A stretch of 64,000 bases of DNA, taken from positions 93,352 through 157,351 of the forward strand of contig JAHZLQ010000008.1 of the NCBI GenBank assembly GCA_022599775.1. Reading direction: 5' to 3'. The position numbers and the translations under genes are program-made. This DNA is from Gammaproteobacteria bacterium. GTDB taxonomy: Bacteria; Pseudomonadota; Gammaproteobacteria; Nevskiales; Nevskiaceae. Positions 43,100-53,972 of the stretch are shown piece after piece (position 1 is the first letter of the stretch; every line of letters starts with the position of its first letter). The notes under the pieces are model-generated. The model was not told where the DNA came from and made no database searches. It saw only the letters and a list, made by a program, of their open reading frames with translations.

Positions 43100-45772
43100 T
43101 CAGTCCGGCGTCGCGTCTGCCTGCAAGGCCAGCCGGATCTCGCGGGTGTCGTCGCCGGGCTTGGCCGGTAGCCGTTCGAAACCGAGATCCTGTGCCAGAT
43201 CCAGCATGCGCCGGTTGCCGGTCAGCACACTGGCCACCAGAAATTGCGTGCCCTGTTCGCGCAGCGTCCGGATCAGCTTGTTCATCAACAACAGGCCCAG
43301 TCCGCCACCCTTGAGCTCTGAGCGCACGATGATTCCGAATTCCGCTTCGATGTTGTCCGGGTCGCTCAGCGCACGCGCCACGCCCAGAGTCCGTTCGACG
43401 CCATCGACGCGTTCCACAGCAACAAAGGCGGATTCGCGTTCGTAGTCGATCTGCGTCAGCCGCGCCAGTTCGCTGTGCTCGATATGGCGGCGGCTGTTGA
43501 ACACGCGCAGGCGCACATCCTCGGGGTCCAGGCTGGCCAGGAATTCCAAATGCTGGGCCTCGTCCTCGGCGCAGATCGGCCGCAACAGCAACTCGCGCCC
43601 CTCCCAGCGCACCGATTCGACCAATTGCTGCGGATACGGCCGGATCGCGAAGTGGGAAACGCCAGCCGGTGCGCGCGCATCGAGCCGCACGCGCGCATCC
43701 AGCGCGATCACGCCGTCGGCGTCGGCAATCAGCGGGTTGATGTCGAGTTCGGCGATTTGCGGCACATCGGCCAGCAGCTGCGAAATGCTGATCAGGACGC
43801 GCTCGATCGCCTCGCGGTCGGCCGGCGGCCGGCCACGGTAACCGGCCAGGCGCCGCGCCACGCGCGTGCGTTCGATCAAGGCCCGCGCCAGCGGGCGATT
43901 CATCGGCGGCAGCCCGATCGCGCGATCCGCGAGCAATTCCACGGCGGTGCCGCCCTCGCCGAACAGGATCACCGGCCCGAACACGGAATCGACGCTGGCG
44001 CCAACGATCAGCTCCTGCGACTGCGGCTGATCGACCATGGCCTGTACCGAAAAGCCGTCGATATGGGCATCGGGCTTTGCGGCGCGGACACGCTCCAGCA
44101 TCGACGCCGCCGCGCTGCGCACCGCATCCTCGTTTTCCAGATGCAGTGCGACCCCGCCGACATCGGATTTGTGGGTGATGTCCGGCGACAGAATCTTCAG
44201 GGCCACCGGGAATCCGATCGCCTGCGCCGCCTGGGCTGCGGCTTGCGGCTGCGGCTCGCAGCGACGCGTCTCGACCACGGGAATGGCGTAGGTCGACAGC
44301 AGCGCCTTGGCCTCCGGCTCGCTGAGCCAGTCACGGCCGGCCGCGAGCGCCTGCGCGACGATCGCGCGCGCCGCGTCCGGGTCCACGGCGTCCGGCGCGG
44401 CGCCATCCGGCGTCTGCATCAGCTGCGCCTGATTGTGGCGATAGCTGCGCAGCATCGCGAACGCACGCACCGCCACCTCGGGCGTCGCATAGTCGGCGAT
44501 GCCGCCCTCGCGAAACAGCGTGCGCGCCTGCACCACCGCCGTATCGCCCAGCCAGCAGCCCATCAGCCAGGGCGGCTGATGCCGGGCCAGCGGCAGCATG
44601 GCGCGCGCGATCTCCAGACTCGGCACGATCGCCGTCGGCGCGTGCACGAACAGCACCGCGCCGCCGGGCTTGTCGTCGGCCAGCACGCGCAGCGCCGCCT
44701 GATACCGCGCCACCGGTGCGTCACCGATGATGTCCACTGGATTGCCGTGCGACCAGCCGGCCGGCAACTCGCCATCCAGCCGCCGCAGCGTGTCGGACGA
44801 AAGCTCGGTCAGCGGCACCTCCAGCGCCGCTGCCGCGTCGGCCGCCATCACCCCGGCCCCGCCGCCATTGGTCAGCACCGTCAGCGAATCGGCGAGGTTG
44901 CCGCGGAAATGCGCCAACGTCTCGGCCGCCAGGAACAGATCCTGCAGCGTGTCCACCCGCAGCATGCCGGCGCGACGAATGGCCGCGTCGAACACGATGT
45001 CGGAACCGGCCAGCGCACCGGTATGCGAGGCGGCGGCGCGCCCGCCCGCGCTCGAGCGCCCGGCCTTGACCACGATCACCGGCTTGTTGCGCGCGGCCGC
45101 GCGCGCCGCGCTCATGAACTTGCGCGGAGCCTGGATCGACTCGACGTACAGCAGGATCGCCCGCGTCTTGGGATCGCTGGCGAGGAAGTCCAGAAGATCG
45201 CCGAAATCAACGTCGGCCTGCTCGCCCAGCGAGATGAAATGCGAAAAGCCGATGTCGCGGGCACGCGCCCAGTCCAGCATCGCCGTCACCAGCGCGCCGC
45301 ATTGGGAGTCTAAGGACATTTCGACGGGTCGAGCTTCCAGTGGCGCAAAGCTATCGTTGTGCCCGATTTGCGGCGCAAACGCGCCGATGCAGTTCGGCCC
45401 CAGCACGCGCAGCAGATAAGGCCGCGCCGCATCCAGCATCGCCTGCTTCTGCGCCACATCCAGCCCGGCGCTGATCACGATCGCCGCGCGCGTACCTAGC
45501 GCACCGAGTTGCGCGATCAGCCCCGGAACCGTCGCCGCCGGCGTACACACCACCGCCAGCTCCGGCGCCTGCGGCAAGGCGTCCACGCTTGCGTAGACCG
45601 GCTCACCATCAAGTTCGCGGTATTTCGGATTGAGCGCGTAGCGCGCCCCGGCATAGCCGCCGTTGCGCAGATTGCGCCACACCGTGGCGCCCACGCTGCC
45701 GGGCCGCGACGAGGCGCCGATCACCGCCACCGAGGCAGGATCGAACAGGGAATCGAGATTGCGTATCGTCAT
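43100..45772 (-). CDS. ADP-forming acyl-CoA synthetase fused to a GNAT acetyltransferase (Pat/YfiQ architecture, 890 aa)
   Basis: An N-terminal CoA-binding Rossmann domain (VAVIGASSRPGSVGATVWRNL) is followed by a succinyl-CoA-ligase-like flavodoxin domain, an ATP-grasp domain (FPVALKILSPDITHKSDVGGVAL) and a C-terminal GNAT (GIIVRSELKGGGLGLLLMNKLIRTL, near residue 815). In E. coli YfiQ/Pat the catalytic histidine of the synthetase part is lost. Here the context GGRAAASHTGALAGSD keeps a histidine near residue 257, so acetyl-CoA synthesis may still occur. A GNAT of this kind can acetylate acetyl-CoA synthetase or RNA polymerase-linked proteins. A weak FNR-like box is 76 bp upstream. Confidence 0.9.
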   Translation of the reverse strand: MTIRNLDSLFDPASVAVIGASSRPGSVGATVWRNLRNGGYAGARYALNPKYRELDGEPVYASVDALPQAPELAVVCTPAATVPGLIAQLGALGTRAAIVISAGLDVAQKQAMLDAARPYLLRVLGPNCIGAFAPQIGHNDSFAPLEARPVEMSLDSQCGALVTAMLDWARARDIGFSHFISLGEQADVDFGDLLDFLASDPKTRAILLYVESIQAPRKFMSAARAAARNKPVIVVKAGRSSAGGRAAASHTGALAGSDIVFDAAIRRAGMLRVDTLQDLFLAAETLAHFRGNLADSLTVLTNGGGAGVMAADAAAALEVPLTELSSDTLRRLDGELPAGWSHGNPVDIIGDAPVARYQAALRVLADDKPGGAVLFVHAPTAIVPSLEIARAMLPLARHQPPWLMGCWLGDTAVVQARTLFREGGIADYATPEVAVRAFAMLRSYRHNQAQLMQTPDGAAPDAVDPDAARAIVAQALAAGRDWLSEPEAKALLSTYAIPVVETRRCEPQPQAAAQAAQAIGFPVALKILSPDITHKSDVGGVALHLENEDAVRSAAASMLERVRAAKPDAHIDGFSVQAMVDQPQSQELIVGASVDSVFGPVILFGEGGTAVELLADRAIGLPPMNRPLARALIERTRVARRLAGYRGRPPADREAIERVLISISQLLADVPQIAELDINPLIADADGVIALDARVRLDARAPAGVSHFAIRPYPQQLVESVRWEGRELLLRPICAEDEAQHLEFLASLDPEDVRLRVFNSRRHIEHSELARLTQIDYERESAFVAVERVDGVERTLGVARALSDPDNIEAEFGIIVRSELKGGGLGLLLMNKLIRTLREQGTQFLVASVLTGNRRMLDLAQDLGFERLPAKPGDDTREIRLALQADATPD

Positions 45773-45841
45773 GATCGGTTTCGGAAGGCCGGCAACACCG
45801 GCGAGGCCCGGTCAGGGTAGGCCGAACCGTCCGCGGCGCCC

Positions 45842-45855
45842 TTGTCCTGCGTCAA
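45842..45855 (-). promoter_or_regulatory. Degenerate FNR-type box upstream of the acyl-CoA synthetase/GNAT gene
   Basis: TTGTCCTGCGTCAA, one mismatch in the left half; centre 76 bp upstream of 45772. The weakest of the set. Confidence 0.55.
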
Positions 45856-45882
45856 TTTCCGGCCGAGCGGAAGGCCTGGCGT

Positions 45883-45896
45883 TTGACACCGGTCAA
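45883..45896 (+). promoter_or_regulatory. FNR-type box upstream of the EncFtn-like gene
   Basis: TTGACACCGGTCAA; centre 73 bp upstream of the ATG at 45963. Confidence 0.83.
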
Positions 45897-45962
45897 TGCC
45901 GACTTCGCGCCGCCGACCCAGACTTGCCGCTCCGCAATTCACCAGCACAAGGATCGACCGGC

Positions 45963-46268
45963 ATGGCCCTGGAACAACGTCACGAAGCGGCTTCGGACAT
46001 GAGCCCGCAGACCCGCGACATGCACCGCGCACTGTCGTCCCTGATCGAAGAACTGGAAGCCGTGGACTGGTATCAGCAGCGCGCCGACGCCTGCCAGAAC
46101 GAAGAACTCAAAGCGATCCTCCAGCACAACGGCAACGAGGAAAAAGAGCACGCCTCGATGCTGATCGAATGGATACGCCGCAACGACCCCAAGTTTTCGA
46201 AAGAGCTGAAGGACTACCTCTTCACCGAACGCAGCCTCGCACACGACGCCGCCCATACCCCGGAATAG
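45963..46268 (+). CDS. EncFtn-like (encapsulated-ferritin-type) protein, 101 aa, without an encapsulin targeting tail
   Basis: The sequence IEELEAVDWYQQRADACQNEELKAILQHNGNEEKEHASMLIEWIRRND matches the Rhodospirillum rubrum EncFtn signature as I recall it. Relative to that protein Glu29, Glu30, Glu32, Trp36, Tyr37, Glu60 and His63 fall at a constant offset of -2 to its metal and gate residues (31, 32, 34, 38, 39, 62, 65). It would form the dimer-built ferroxidase. The C-terminus ends FTERSLAHDAAHTPE and lacks the localisation peptide that loads EncFtn into encapsulin. No encapsulin gene is in the window. FNR box upstream. The ATG at 45963 is preceded by AAGGATCGACCGGC. Confidence 0.87.
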   Translation: MALEQRHEAASDMSPQTRDMHRALSSLIEELEAVDWYQQRADACQNEELKAILQHNGNEEKEHASMLIEWIRRNDPKFSKELKDYLFTERSLAHDAAHTPE

Positions 46269-46277
46269 TCCGACCAT

Positions 46278-46416
46278 CGTAGGGTGGGCAAAGCGCAGCG
46301 TGCCCACGCGTTGGTGACGCCACCCCAGCCCCCCCGTGGGCACGGCCTATGGCCTTTGCCCACCCTACGGGCTCCCACCCCGCCGTAGGGTGGGCAGGCA
46401 TCACCTGCCCACGCGC
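46278..46416. repeat. Cluster of three REP-like palindromes before the RAYT gene
   Basis: CGTAGGGTGGGCAAAGCGCA and following GTGCCCACGCG (46278-46310), an inverted form ending TTTGCCCACCCTACGG (46334-46371), and CGTAGGGTGGGCAGG with CCTGCCCACGCG (46382-46416). Each has the GTGGGC...GCCCAC complementarity of a REP. A fourth copy lies after the RAYT gene at 47051. Confidence 0.87.
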
Positions 46417-46472
46417 ACCTCCACAGCCTGCCCCCCCTGGCACGCTCCGCCATCCCGACGCAAAATGCCGCC

Positions 46473-47009
46473 ATGTCCCGTTATCGTCGCAGCAATCAGC
46501 CCGGCGGAACCTACTTCTTCACCGTCGCCCTGGCGGACCGCTCGACCGCGCTGCTGACCGAACACATCGAAGCCTTCCGCAACGCCTACCGCGCCGCGCA
46601 TCGCAAACGGCCATTCAACACCGTTGCCATCTGCGTACTTCCCGACCACGTCCACGCGATCTGGGAATTGCCCCCGAACGACGCCGATTTCTCGACGCGA
46701 TGGAGCCAGATCAAAAGTGGCTTTTCACGCCAGTTCCCCGCATCGGCCACACGCAGCCCCAGCAAGTTGAACAAACGCGAGAAAGGCATCTGGCAGCGGC
46801 GGTTCTGGGAACATGAGATACGCGATGAGCGGGACTTGCAGCGGCATGTGGACTACATCCACTACAACCCGGTCAAGCACGGCCATGTCCGTCAACTCGC
46901 GGACTGGCCCTGGTCAAGCTTTCACCGATACGTGGCGCGCGGATTGCTGCCGCCGGATTGGGCGGCTGGGGCGGAGCAGGACGTGGGATTGGTGGGCGAG
47001 CGGTGGTGA
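46473..47009 (+). CDS. REP-associated tyrosine transposase (RAYT/TnpA-REP, 178 aa)
   Basis: Y1 HUH-type nuclease. The HUH pair is in CVLPDHVHAIWELP (His59, His61) and the candidate tyrosine is in HVDYIHYNPVKHGHV (Tyr128 or Tyr131). The start MSRYRRSNQPGGTYFFTVAL is characteristic of the family. It is flanked by REP copies on both sides, as expected for a REP-RAYT unit. It probably acts on REP hairpins in single-stranded DNA rather than as a free IS. Lies inside the FNR-type island between the ferritin gene and the N-ATPase operon. Confidence 0.93.
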   Translation: MSRYRRSNQPGGTYFFTVALADRSTALLTEHIEAFRNAYRAAHRKRPFNTVAICVLPDHVHAIWELPPNDADFSTRWSQIKSGFSRQFPASATRSPSKLNKREKGIWQRRFWEHEIRDERDLQRHVDYIHYNPVKHGHVRQLADWPWSSFHRYVARGLLPPDWAAGAEQDVGLVGERW

Positions 47010-47050
47010 CGCGTGCCCACGCCGAATCCCGCGCGGACGGTACCAATAGC

Positions 47051-47083
47051 AGGTGGGCAGGTGACGCCCGCCCACCCTACGGT
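47051..47083. repeat. REP-like palindrome after the RAYT gene
   Basis: AGGTGGGCAGG and GCCCGCCCACCCTACGG form the same kind of hairpin as the copies at 46278-46416, in the opposite orientation. The gene and its repeats form one unit of about 0.8 kb. Confidence 0.82.
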
Positions 47084-47101
47084 GCGGGTAAGGGTTGTGG
47101 A

Positions 47102-47932
47102 CTAGAGGACGCTGGCGGCGAGTTCGATGAGTTCGTCGGTGATGGTGTCCTGGCGTTGGATCTGCTGATCCAGGCGCAGGCCTTCGAGGCGGTGCGCGAT
47201 GTTGTCCTGCGCCGCCGCCATGGCTTGCATGCGGGCGCTGTTTTCGGCGGCGTGGCTTTCGAGCACGGCAGCGGCCAGCTGGGCGAACAGGTATTCGTTG
47301 GCCAGTTCGCGGAACAGCTCCGGCGCGGGCAGATGGGTCAGGGGCTGCATGCTTCCGCGCGGAAAGCGCTTGGCATCGAGCGGCAGCATGGATTCCTGCT
47401 TGAGGTTCACGCGCGTGCCGTCCAGCGTGGCGTGGACGATGCTGGCGCCGCCGATGCGACCGGCCGCCAGCGCATCGATCAAGGCACTGCCGATGCGGTT
47501 CGCCAGGGCAGCCGCGCTGCCGGCCTGGGCGATCATCGGCGCCGTCCACAGCGGTTCACTTCCGCGTGCGCGCAGCAGGCGCGCGCCGCGCCCGCCGATC
47601 ACGAAGGACAGCGCGCCCGCGTCGAGCATGGGCGCCGCGGCATCGCAGATGCGGTCGTTGAACGCCCCGGCGAAGCCCTGCTCGGTGCAGAACATCACGC
47701 AGGCCTGCGGCAGATGGGAATCGCTTGTGGGCACTGAATCGCCCGGCGGCAACAGGCCCAGGGCCTGCGAAATCGCATCGGCCACGATCTCGGCGTAGGC
47801 ACGAATGCCGGCCAGCTGGTGCCGGCTCTGCTGCGCACGGGCGGCGGCGATGCCGCGCATGGCACCCACCACGCTGGAGAGTTGCTGCACGCTGCCGATC
47901 CGTTCGGCCAGTCGCGGGTCCTGCCCGCTCAT
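47102..47932 (-). CDS. atpG: N-ATPase subunit gamma (276 aa)
   Basis: Rotor subunit of the alternative F-type ATPase. The N-terminal helix [29 protein letters not shown] and the C-terminal helix [40 protein letters not shown] are the coiled coil entering the alpha3beta3 hexamer. The central [17 protein letters not shown] is typical of atpG. Somewhat shorter than the 286-aa normal gamma. It is the last gene in the operon, and its ATG overlaps atpA by 4 bp. Confidence 0.92.
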   Translation of the reverse strand: MSGQDPRLAERIGSVQQLSSVVGAMRGIAAARAQQSRHQLAGIRAYAEIVADAISQALGLLPPGDSVPTSDSHLPQACVMFCTEQGFAGAFNDRICDAAAPMLDAGALSFVIGGRGARLLRARGSEPLWTAPMIAQAGSAAALANRIGSALIDALAAGRIGGASIVHATLDGTRVNLKQESMLPLDAKRFPRGSMQPLTHLPAPELFRELANEYLFAQLAAAVLESHAAENSARMQAMAAAQDNIAHRLEGLRLDQQIQRQDTITDELIELAASVL

Positions 47933-49440
47933 GGGGCCGCGCCCAGCAGTGGCTTGAGCGCTTCGATGCTTTGCTTGAGCAGTGCCTCCGGCAGGGCATC
48001 GCCGGCTGCGACGGCGTCGGCGAAGCCCTGCCCCGCTCCGGCCAGCCAGTCCGGCAGGCGTGCGCGCAGTCTGGCGACCGCTTCCGGCGGCAAGGCATCG
48101 AAGGCGCCGCTGTGCAGCAGGTGCAGTTGCGCCAGTTGCACGGCCGGCGTTTGCGGTGCGTATTGCGGCTGCGTCAGCAGCGCGCGAATGCGCCGGCCGC
48201 GCGCAAGCCGTGCCTGCACGCGCGGCTCCAAGGTGGTTCCGAAACGCGTGAACATCTCCAGTTCCAGGAACTGGGCGTAGTCCAGGCGCAGCGAGCCGAC
48301 GGCCTGGCGCATCGCGGCGCTCTGGGTCTTGCCGCCGATGCGGCTGACCGACAGCCCGGTGTCGATCGCCGGTTTGTGGTTGGCGTCGAACAGCTTGCGG
48401 TCGAGCACGATCTGACCGTCGGTGATCGAGATCAGATTGGTCGGGATGTAGGCGGACAGGTTGCCGGCCTGCGTTTCGGCGATCGGCAAGGCGGTGAGCG
48501 AGCCGCCGCCGCGCTCGGGCGAGAGCTTGGCGGCGCGTTCGAGCAGGCGGGCATGCACGTAGAAGACATCGCCGGGGTAGGCTTCGCGGCCCGGCGGCTG
48601 GCGCGTCAGCAGCGCCAGTTCGCGGTGCGTGGCGGCGTGCTTGCTGAGATCGTCGATCACCACCAGCGCATGCGCGCCGCGATCGCGGAAGTATTCGGCC
48701 ATGGTGAAGCCGGCGAACGGTGCGATCCACTGCAGGCCCGGTGCGCTCGATGCGGCGGCGGCAACGATGATGCAGCGCTGCGGTGCGCCATGCGCGCGGA
48801 TCGCCTCGATCACGCGCGCGGTCGAGGCGGACGTCTGCCCGACCGCGACGTATACGCAGATCATGTCGCTGTGCTTCTGGTTGATGATGGTGTCGGTGGC
48901 GATGGCGGTCTTGCCGGTCGCGGCGTCGCCGATGATCAGTTCGCGCTGTCCACGTCCCAGTGCGAACAGGCTGTCGATCGCGACGATGCCGGTATGCGCG
49001 ACTTGGGTGACCAGATCGCGCTCGAAGATCGCCGGCGCCGGGCGCTCGACCGGCAGCCAGTCGGCGGGTTCGATCGGCGCGCCGCCGTCCAGCGGCCGGC
49101 CGAGCGGATCGATGACGCGCCCGAGCAAGCTGTCGCCCACCGGGGCACGAATGATCTCGCCGGTGCCGCGTACACGCAGGCCGGCGCCCAGCGACTCGGC
49201 ACCGTCGAGCAGCACGCAGGCCAGATGGTCGACCTCCAGGTTCAGCACGTAGCCGCTGGCGCCGCCGTCGAAGCTCAGGCGTTCGTCCAGGCGCGCCTGC
49301 GGCAGGCCGGACACGATCGCCACGCCGTCGGCGATCGACTCGACCCGGCCATAGGTTTCGGTGTGCCCGCCCAGCGGCGCGGCGGCGGCGCGTTGCCGCG
49401 CCTGCGGCAGCCAGCCGCCGAGGGCCTCAGACAGTGTCAT
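47929..49440 (-). CDS. atpA: N-ATPase subunit alpha (503 aa)
   Basis: Contains the P-loop [18 protein letters not shown] near residue 170 and the alpha-specific [37 protein letters not shown] block near 370. The N-terminus is short ([28 protein letters not shown]) and unlike the delta-contact peptide of the normal enzyme. Non-catalytic nucleotide site. The start Met 49440 overlaps atpF by 14 bp, so coupling is likely. Confidence 0.93.
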   Translation of the reverse strand: MTLSEALGGWLPQARQRAAAAPLGGHTETYGRVESIADGVAIVSGLPQARLDERLSFDGGASGYVLNLEVDHLACVLLDGAESLGAGLRVRGTGEIIRAPVGDSLLGRVIDPLGRPLDGGAPIEPADWLPVERPAPAIFERDLVTQVAHTGIVAIDSLFALGRGQRELIIGDAATGKTAIATDTIINQKHSDMICVYVAVGQTSASTARVIEAIRAHGAPQRCIIVAAAASSAPGLQWIAPFAGFTMAEYFRDRGAHALVVIDDLSKHAATHRELALLTRQPPGREAYPGDVFYVHARLLERAAKLSPERGGGSLTALPIAETQAGNLSAYIPTNLISITDGQIVLDRKLFDANHKPAIDTGLSVSRIGGKTQSAAMRQAVGSLRLDYAQFLELEMFTRFGTTLEPRVQARLARGRRIRALLTQPQYAPQTPAVQLAQLHLLHSGAFDALPPEAVARLRARLPDWLAGAGQGFADAVAAGDALPEALLKQSIEALKPLLGAAP

Positions 49441-50149
49441 GTTCAAGCGCCGCGGCCTTGAGCCGCTCCAGGTCCTGCGCCAGGCTGTGCGCGACGACAC
49501 TGTCGTCGGCGTGTACCGCCAGCCCCGCGATCAGGCTTTCGTCGACTTCGAAGCGCCATTGCACCGGCTGCCCCAGCAGCGGGCCCAGACGCGCCTGCAC
49601 GGCCGCGGCTTCGTCCTCGGCCAGCGGCGTGGCGGAGACCACGCGCAGTTCCGATGCGCCGAGCGCCTGCAAGGCTTGCGTCTGCCTCGCCAGGTCTTCG
49701 AGATAGGCCCGCGTCAGCACGCCGGCCGGCACCCGCTGGAGCACGCGGGCGGCGAAGTCCGTGGCCAGCGTGGCGACCTGCTCGCGCAGCTGCGTCTCGG
49801 CCTCGGCGCGCTCGCGTTCGATCTGTTGACGCGCCTCATCGAGCAACCGCGCGCTTTGTGCCGCAACGTCCTGCATGCGCGCGGCGCGGGCGGCTTCGGC
49901 TTCGGTCTGGACCTGTGCGAGCCGTTGCTCGCGCCGCGCCGCGAGGCTGGCATGTTCGGCGGCGGCCGCGGTCTTCGCCGCTTCGGCTTCGAGCCGCGCC
50001 GCCTCGGATTTGGCGAGGCGCTCGCCGATTTCCGTTTGGCGCCGCTCGAGCACCGCCAGTACCGGCCGGTACAGGAAGCGTTGCAGCAGCCACAGCAGTA
50101 CCAGAACGTTGATCGTCTGCAGGGCCAGACTGGTCCAGTCGATCGTCAT
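49427..50149 (-). CDS. atpF: N-ATPase subunit b with fused delta-like end (240 aa)
   Basis: One N-terminal membrane helix ([31 protein letters not shown]) precedes a long Ala/Glu/Arg coiled coil. The C-terminal 90 residues ([47 protein letters not shown]) resemble the end of subunit delta. Such b-delta fusions replace the missing separate atpH in N-ATPases. No separate delta gene is present. Confidence 0.9.
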   Translation of the reverse strand: MTIDWTSLALQTINVLVLLWLLQRFLYRPVLAVLERRQTEIGERLAKSEAARLEAEAAKTAAAAEHASLAARREQRLAQVQTEAEAARAARMQDVAAQSARLLDEARQQIERERAEAETQLREQVATLATDFAARVLQRVPAGVLTRAYLEDLARQTQALQALGASELRVVSATPLAEDEAAAVQARLGPLLGQPVQWRFEVDESLIAGLAVHADDSVVAHSLAQDLERLKAAALEHDTV

Positions 50150-50156
50150 CGGCGGC

Positions 50157-50408
50157 TCAGCCGATGAACGGATTGGCGAACAGCAGCAGCAAGGCGATGA
50201 CGAGGCAGTAGATCGCCGTGGTCTCGATCATCGCCAGACCGACGAACAGGGTGCGCGAGATCGTTGCCGAGGCTTCCGGCTGGCGGGCCAGTGCGTCCAT
50301 CGCCGACGCCACCGCGCGGCCTTCGCCGAGCGCCGGCCCGAGCGCGCCGAAGGCCACGGCCAGGGCGGCACTGACGATGCTCATGACTTCGATCCAGTTG
50401 GTATCCAT
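50157..50408 (-). CDS. atpE: N-ATPase subunit c with a sodium-type ligand set (83 aa)
   Basis: Two membrane helices with the loop ARQPEA. In helix 1 Glu29 (ALGEGRA) takes the place of Gln32 of the Ilyobacter sodium enzyme. In helix 2 Glu62, Thr63 and Tyr67 (MIETTAIYCLVIA) align with Glu65, Ser66 and Tyr70. A pair of glutamates plus the Thr/Tyr set is typical of the sodium-type N-ATPase c ring. Proton use cannot be ruled out by sequence alone. Starts 25 bp after atpB. Confidence 0.94.
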   Translation of the reverse strand: MDTNWIEVMSIVSAALAVAFGALGPALGEGRAVASAMDALARQPEASATISRTLFVGLAMIETTAIYCLVIALLLLFANPFIG

Positions 50409-50433
50409 GCAGGTTTCCTCGAAAGCGTGGGTT

Positions 50434-51099
50434 TCAGGAGTCTTCGTGCACGGCGGCGCCGATGAAGACCATCGCCAGCACGGTGAAGATGTAGGCCTGG
50501 ATCGCGCCCGTGAGCAGATCCAGCGCCATGAACGGAATCGGCACGAACAGGCCGGCCAGCGACAGCACCACGGCGATGACGAACACGCCGCTCATGACGT
50601 TGCCGAACAGGCGCACCATCAAGGCAAACGTGCGCGTCAGCTGTTCGAGCAGATTCAGCGGAATCATCACCCAGCTCGGCGCGGCGAAGGTCCGCAGATA
50701 GCCGAGCAGGCCGTGCGAGCGCAGGCCCTGCACGATCACCGAGCAGAACACGATCAGCGCCAGTGCCGCGTCGGTTTCGATCGACGCGGTCGGCGGTTCG
50801 AAGCCGGGAATCAGCGACGACAGATTGGCGAAGAAAATGAACAGAAACAGCGTCGCGATCAGCGGCAGAAAGCGGCGCGGTTCGCATCTCATGGTGTCGC
50901 GAATCTGCGATTGCACGGTTTCAACGAAGGTTTCGAAGAGCACCTGCAAACGGCCCGGCGCCTCGACCTCGAGCCGTCGCGTGCCGAGATAGCAGAACAG
51001 GCTCAGCGCGCACATCAAGGCCCAGGTGGCGGCAACCTGATGCCCGATTGCCACGGGGCCGATTTGGAACAGCACTTCCGAGACCAGCGGAGATTTCAT
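50434..51099 (-). CDS. atpB: N-ATPase subunit a (221 aa)
   Basis: Five membrane helices. The essential arginine is in LEQLTRTFALMVRLFGNVMSGVFVIAVVL near residue 155, and LTGAIQAYIFTVLAMVFIGAA is the last helix. It is shorter than normal subunit a (about 270 aa), as is usual for N-ATPases. Forms the ion half-channels against the c ring. Overlaps atpR by 4 bp. Confidence 0.93.
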   Translation of the reverse strand: MKSPLVSEVLFQIGPVAIGHQVAATWALMCALSLFCYLGTRRLEVEAPGRLQVLFETFVETVQSQIRDTMRCEPRRFLPLIATLFLFIFFANLSSLIPGFEPPTASIETDAALALIVFCSVIVQGLRSHGLLGYLRTFAAPSWVMIPLNLLEQLTRTFALMVRLFGNVMSGVFVIAVVLSLAGLFVPIPFMALDLLTGAIQAYIFTVLAMVFIGAAVHEDS

Positions 51100-51377
51100 G
51101 ATGCCGGCTCCGCGCGCAGCCCGCAGCTGCGGGCCAGATGCCAGCCACCAAGCGCGGCCAGCAAGGGCAGCGGGCCATAGTGAACCGCAGAGACCAGCAC
51201 CAGGCCGCTGACGGCGAAACGCAGCACCAGCAGGCCCGCCGCCTGCAAACCCGAACCGCCGCCCCCCGAACCGGCGCCCGTCAGCAGGCGCACATTGCGA
51301 GCCAGGCTGGCGATATGCAGGCTGCCGGCGGCGAAGCCGAGCACGGCGAACAGCACGGTCCAGGCCGCCACGATCAT
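51096..51377 (-). CDS. atpR: N-ATPase accessory protein AtpR (93 aa)
   Basis: Hydrophobic, with three membrane segments (WTVLFAVLGFAAGSLHIASLA, LLVLRFAVSGLVLVSAV, LPLLAALGGWHLARS) and a glycine-rich GAGSGGGGSG loop. The place between atpQ and atpB, its size and polarity match AtpR, a small subunit found only in N-ATPase operons and thought to help assemble the c ring. Overlaps both neighbours by ATGA. Confidence 0.88.
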   Translation of the reverse strand: MIVAAWTVLFAVLGFAAGSLHIASLARNVRLLTGAGSGGGGSGLQAAGLLVLRFAVSGLVLVSAVHYGPLPLLAALGGWHLARSCGLRAEPAS

Positions 51378-51654
51378 GATTCCTGCATCCAGCGCCAGCC
51401 GGACCAGCAGCCGAGACAGATTCCGGCGAACAGCAGCGCGCCGCCGAAGAACACGCCGCTGTCGAACAGTCGGTCGAGCCAGCGTCCCAGGGCGATGCCG
51501 AGCAGTGCCGGCACCACCACCAGCCAGCCCAACACGCCGACGCGCGCGAACTGGCGCGCCAGGCTGGGATCGCCCTCGCGGCGCCAGCGACGCACGCGCT
51601 CGACGCGGCGGCGCACGCCTGCCAGCACTTCGTCCTCGTCCTTGCCTTGCGGAT

Positions 51655-51658
<4 letters not shown>
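51374..51658 (-). CDS. atpQ: N-ATPase accessory protein AtpQ (94 aa)
   Basis: A charged N-terminus (KDEDEVLAGVRRRVERVRRWRREGDPSLA) precedes two membrane helices (GVLGWLVVVPALLGIALG and GVFFGGALLFAGICLGCWSGWRW). This is the AtpQ layout (AtpI/AtpZ-like) of N-ATPase operons. Start Met 51658 overlaps atpC by 4 bp. Confidence 0.88.
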
Positions 51659-53901
<2,243 letters not shown>

Positions 53902-53972
53902 ACCTGTCTCCTGTGAGGCCCGGGGCCTGCTGAGATTCAAACGGCCGCCGGGCCGCGTTTCGCTTGCCGCCA

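Noticed and set aside
46222..46474. Short minus-strand frames across the REP cluster
   Set aside because: They arise from the GC-rich palindromes and have no start site or family.
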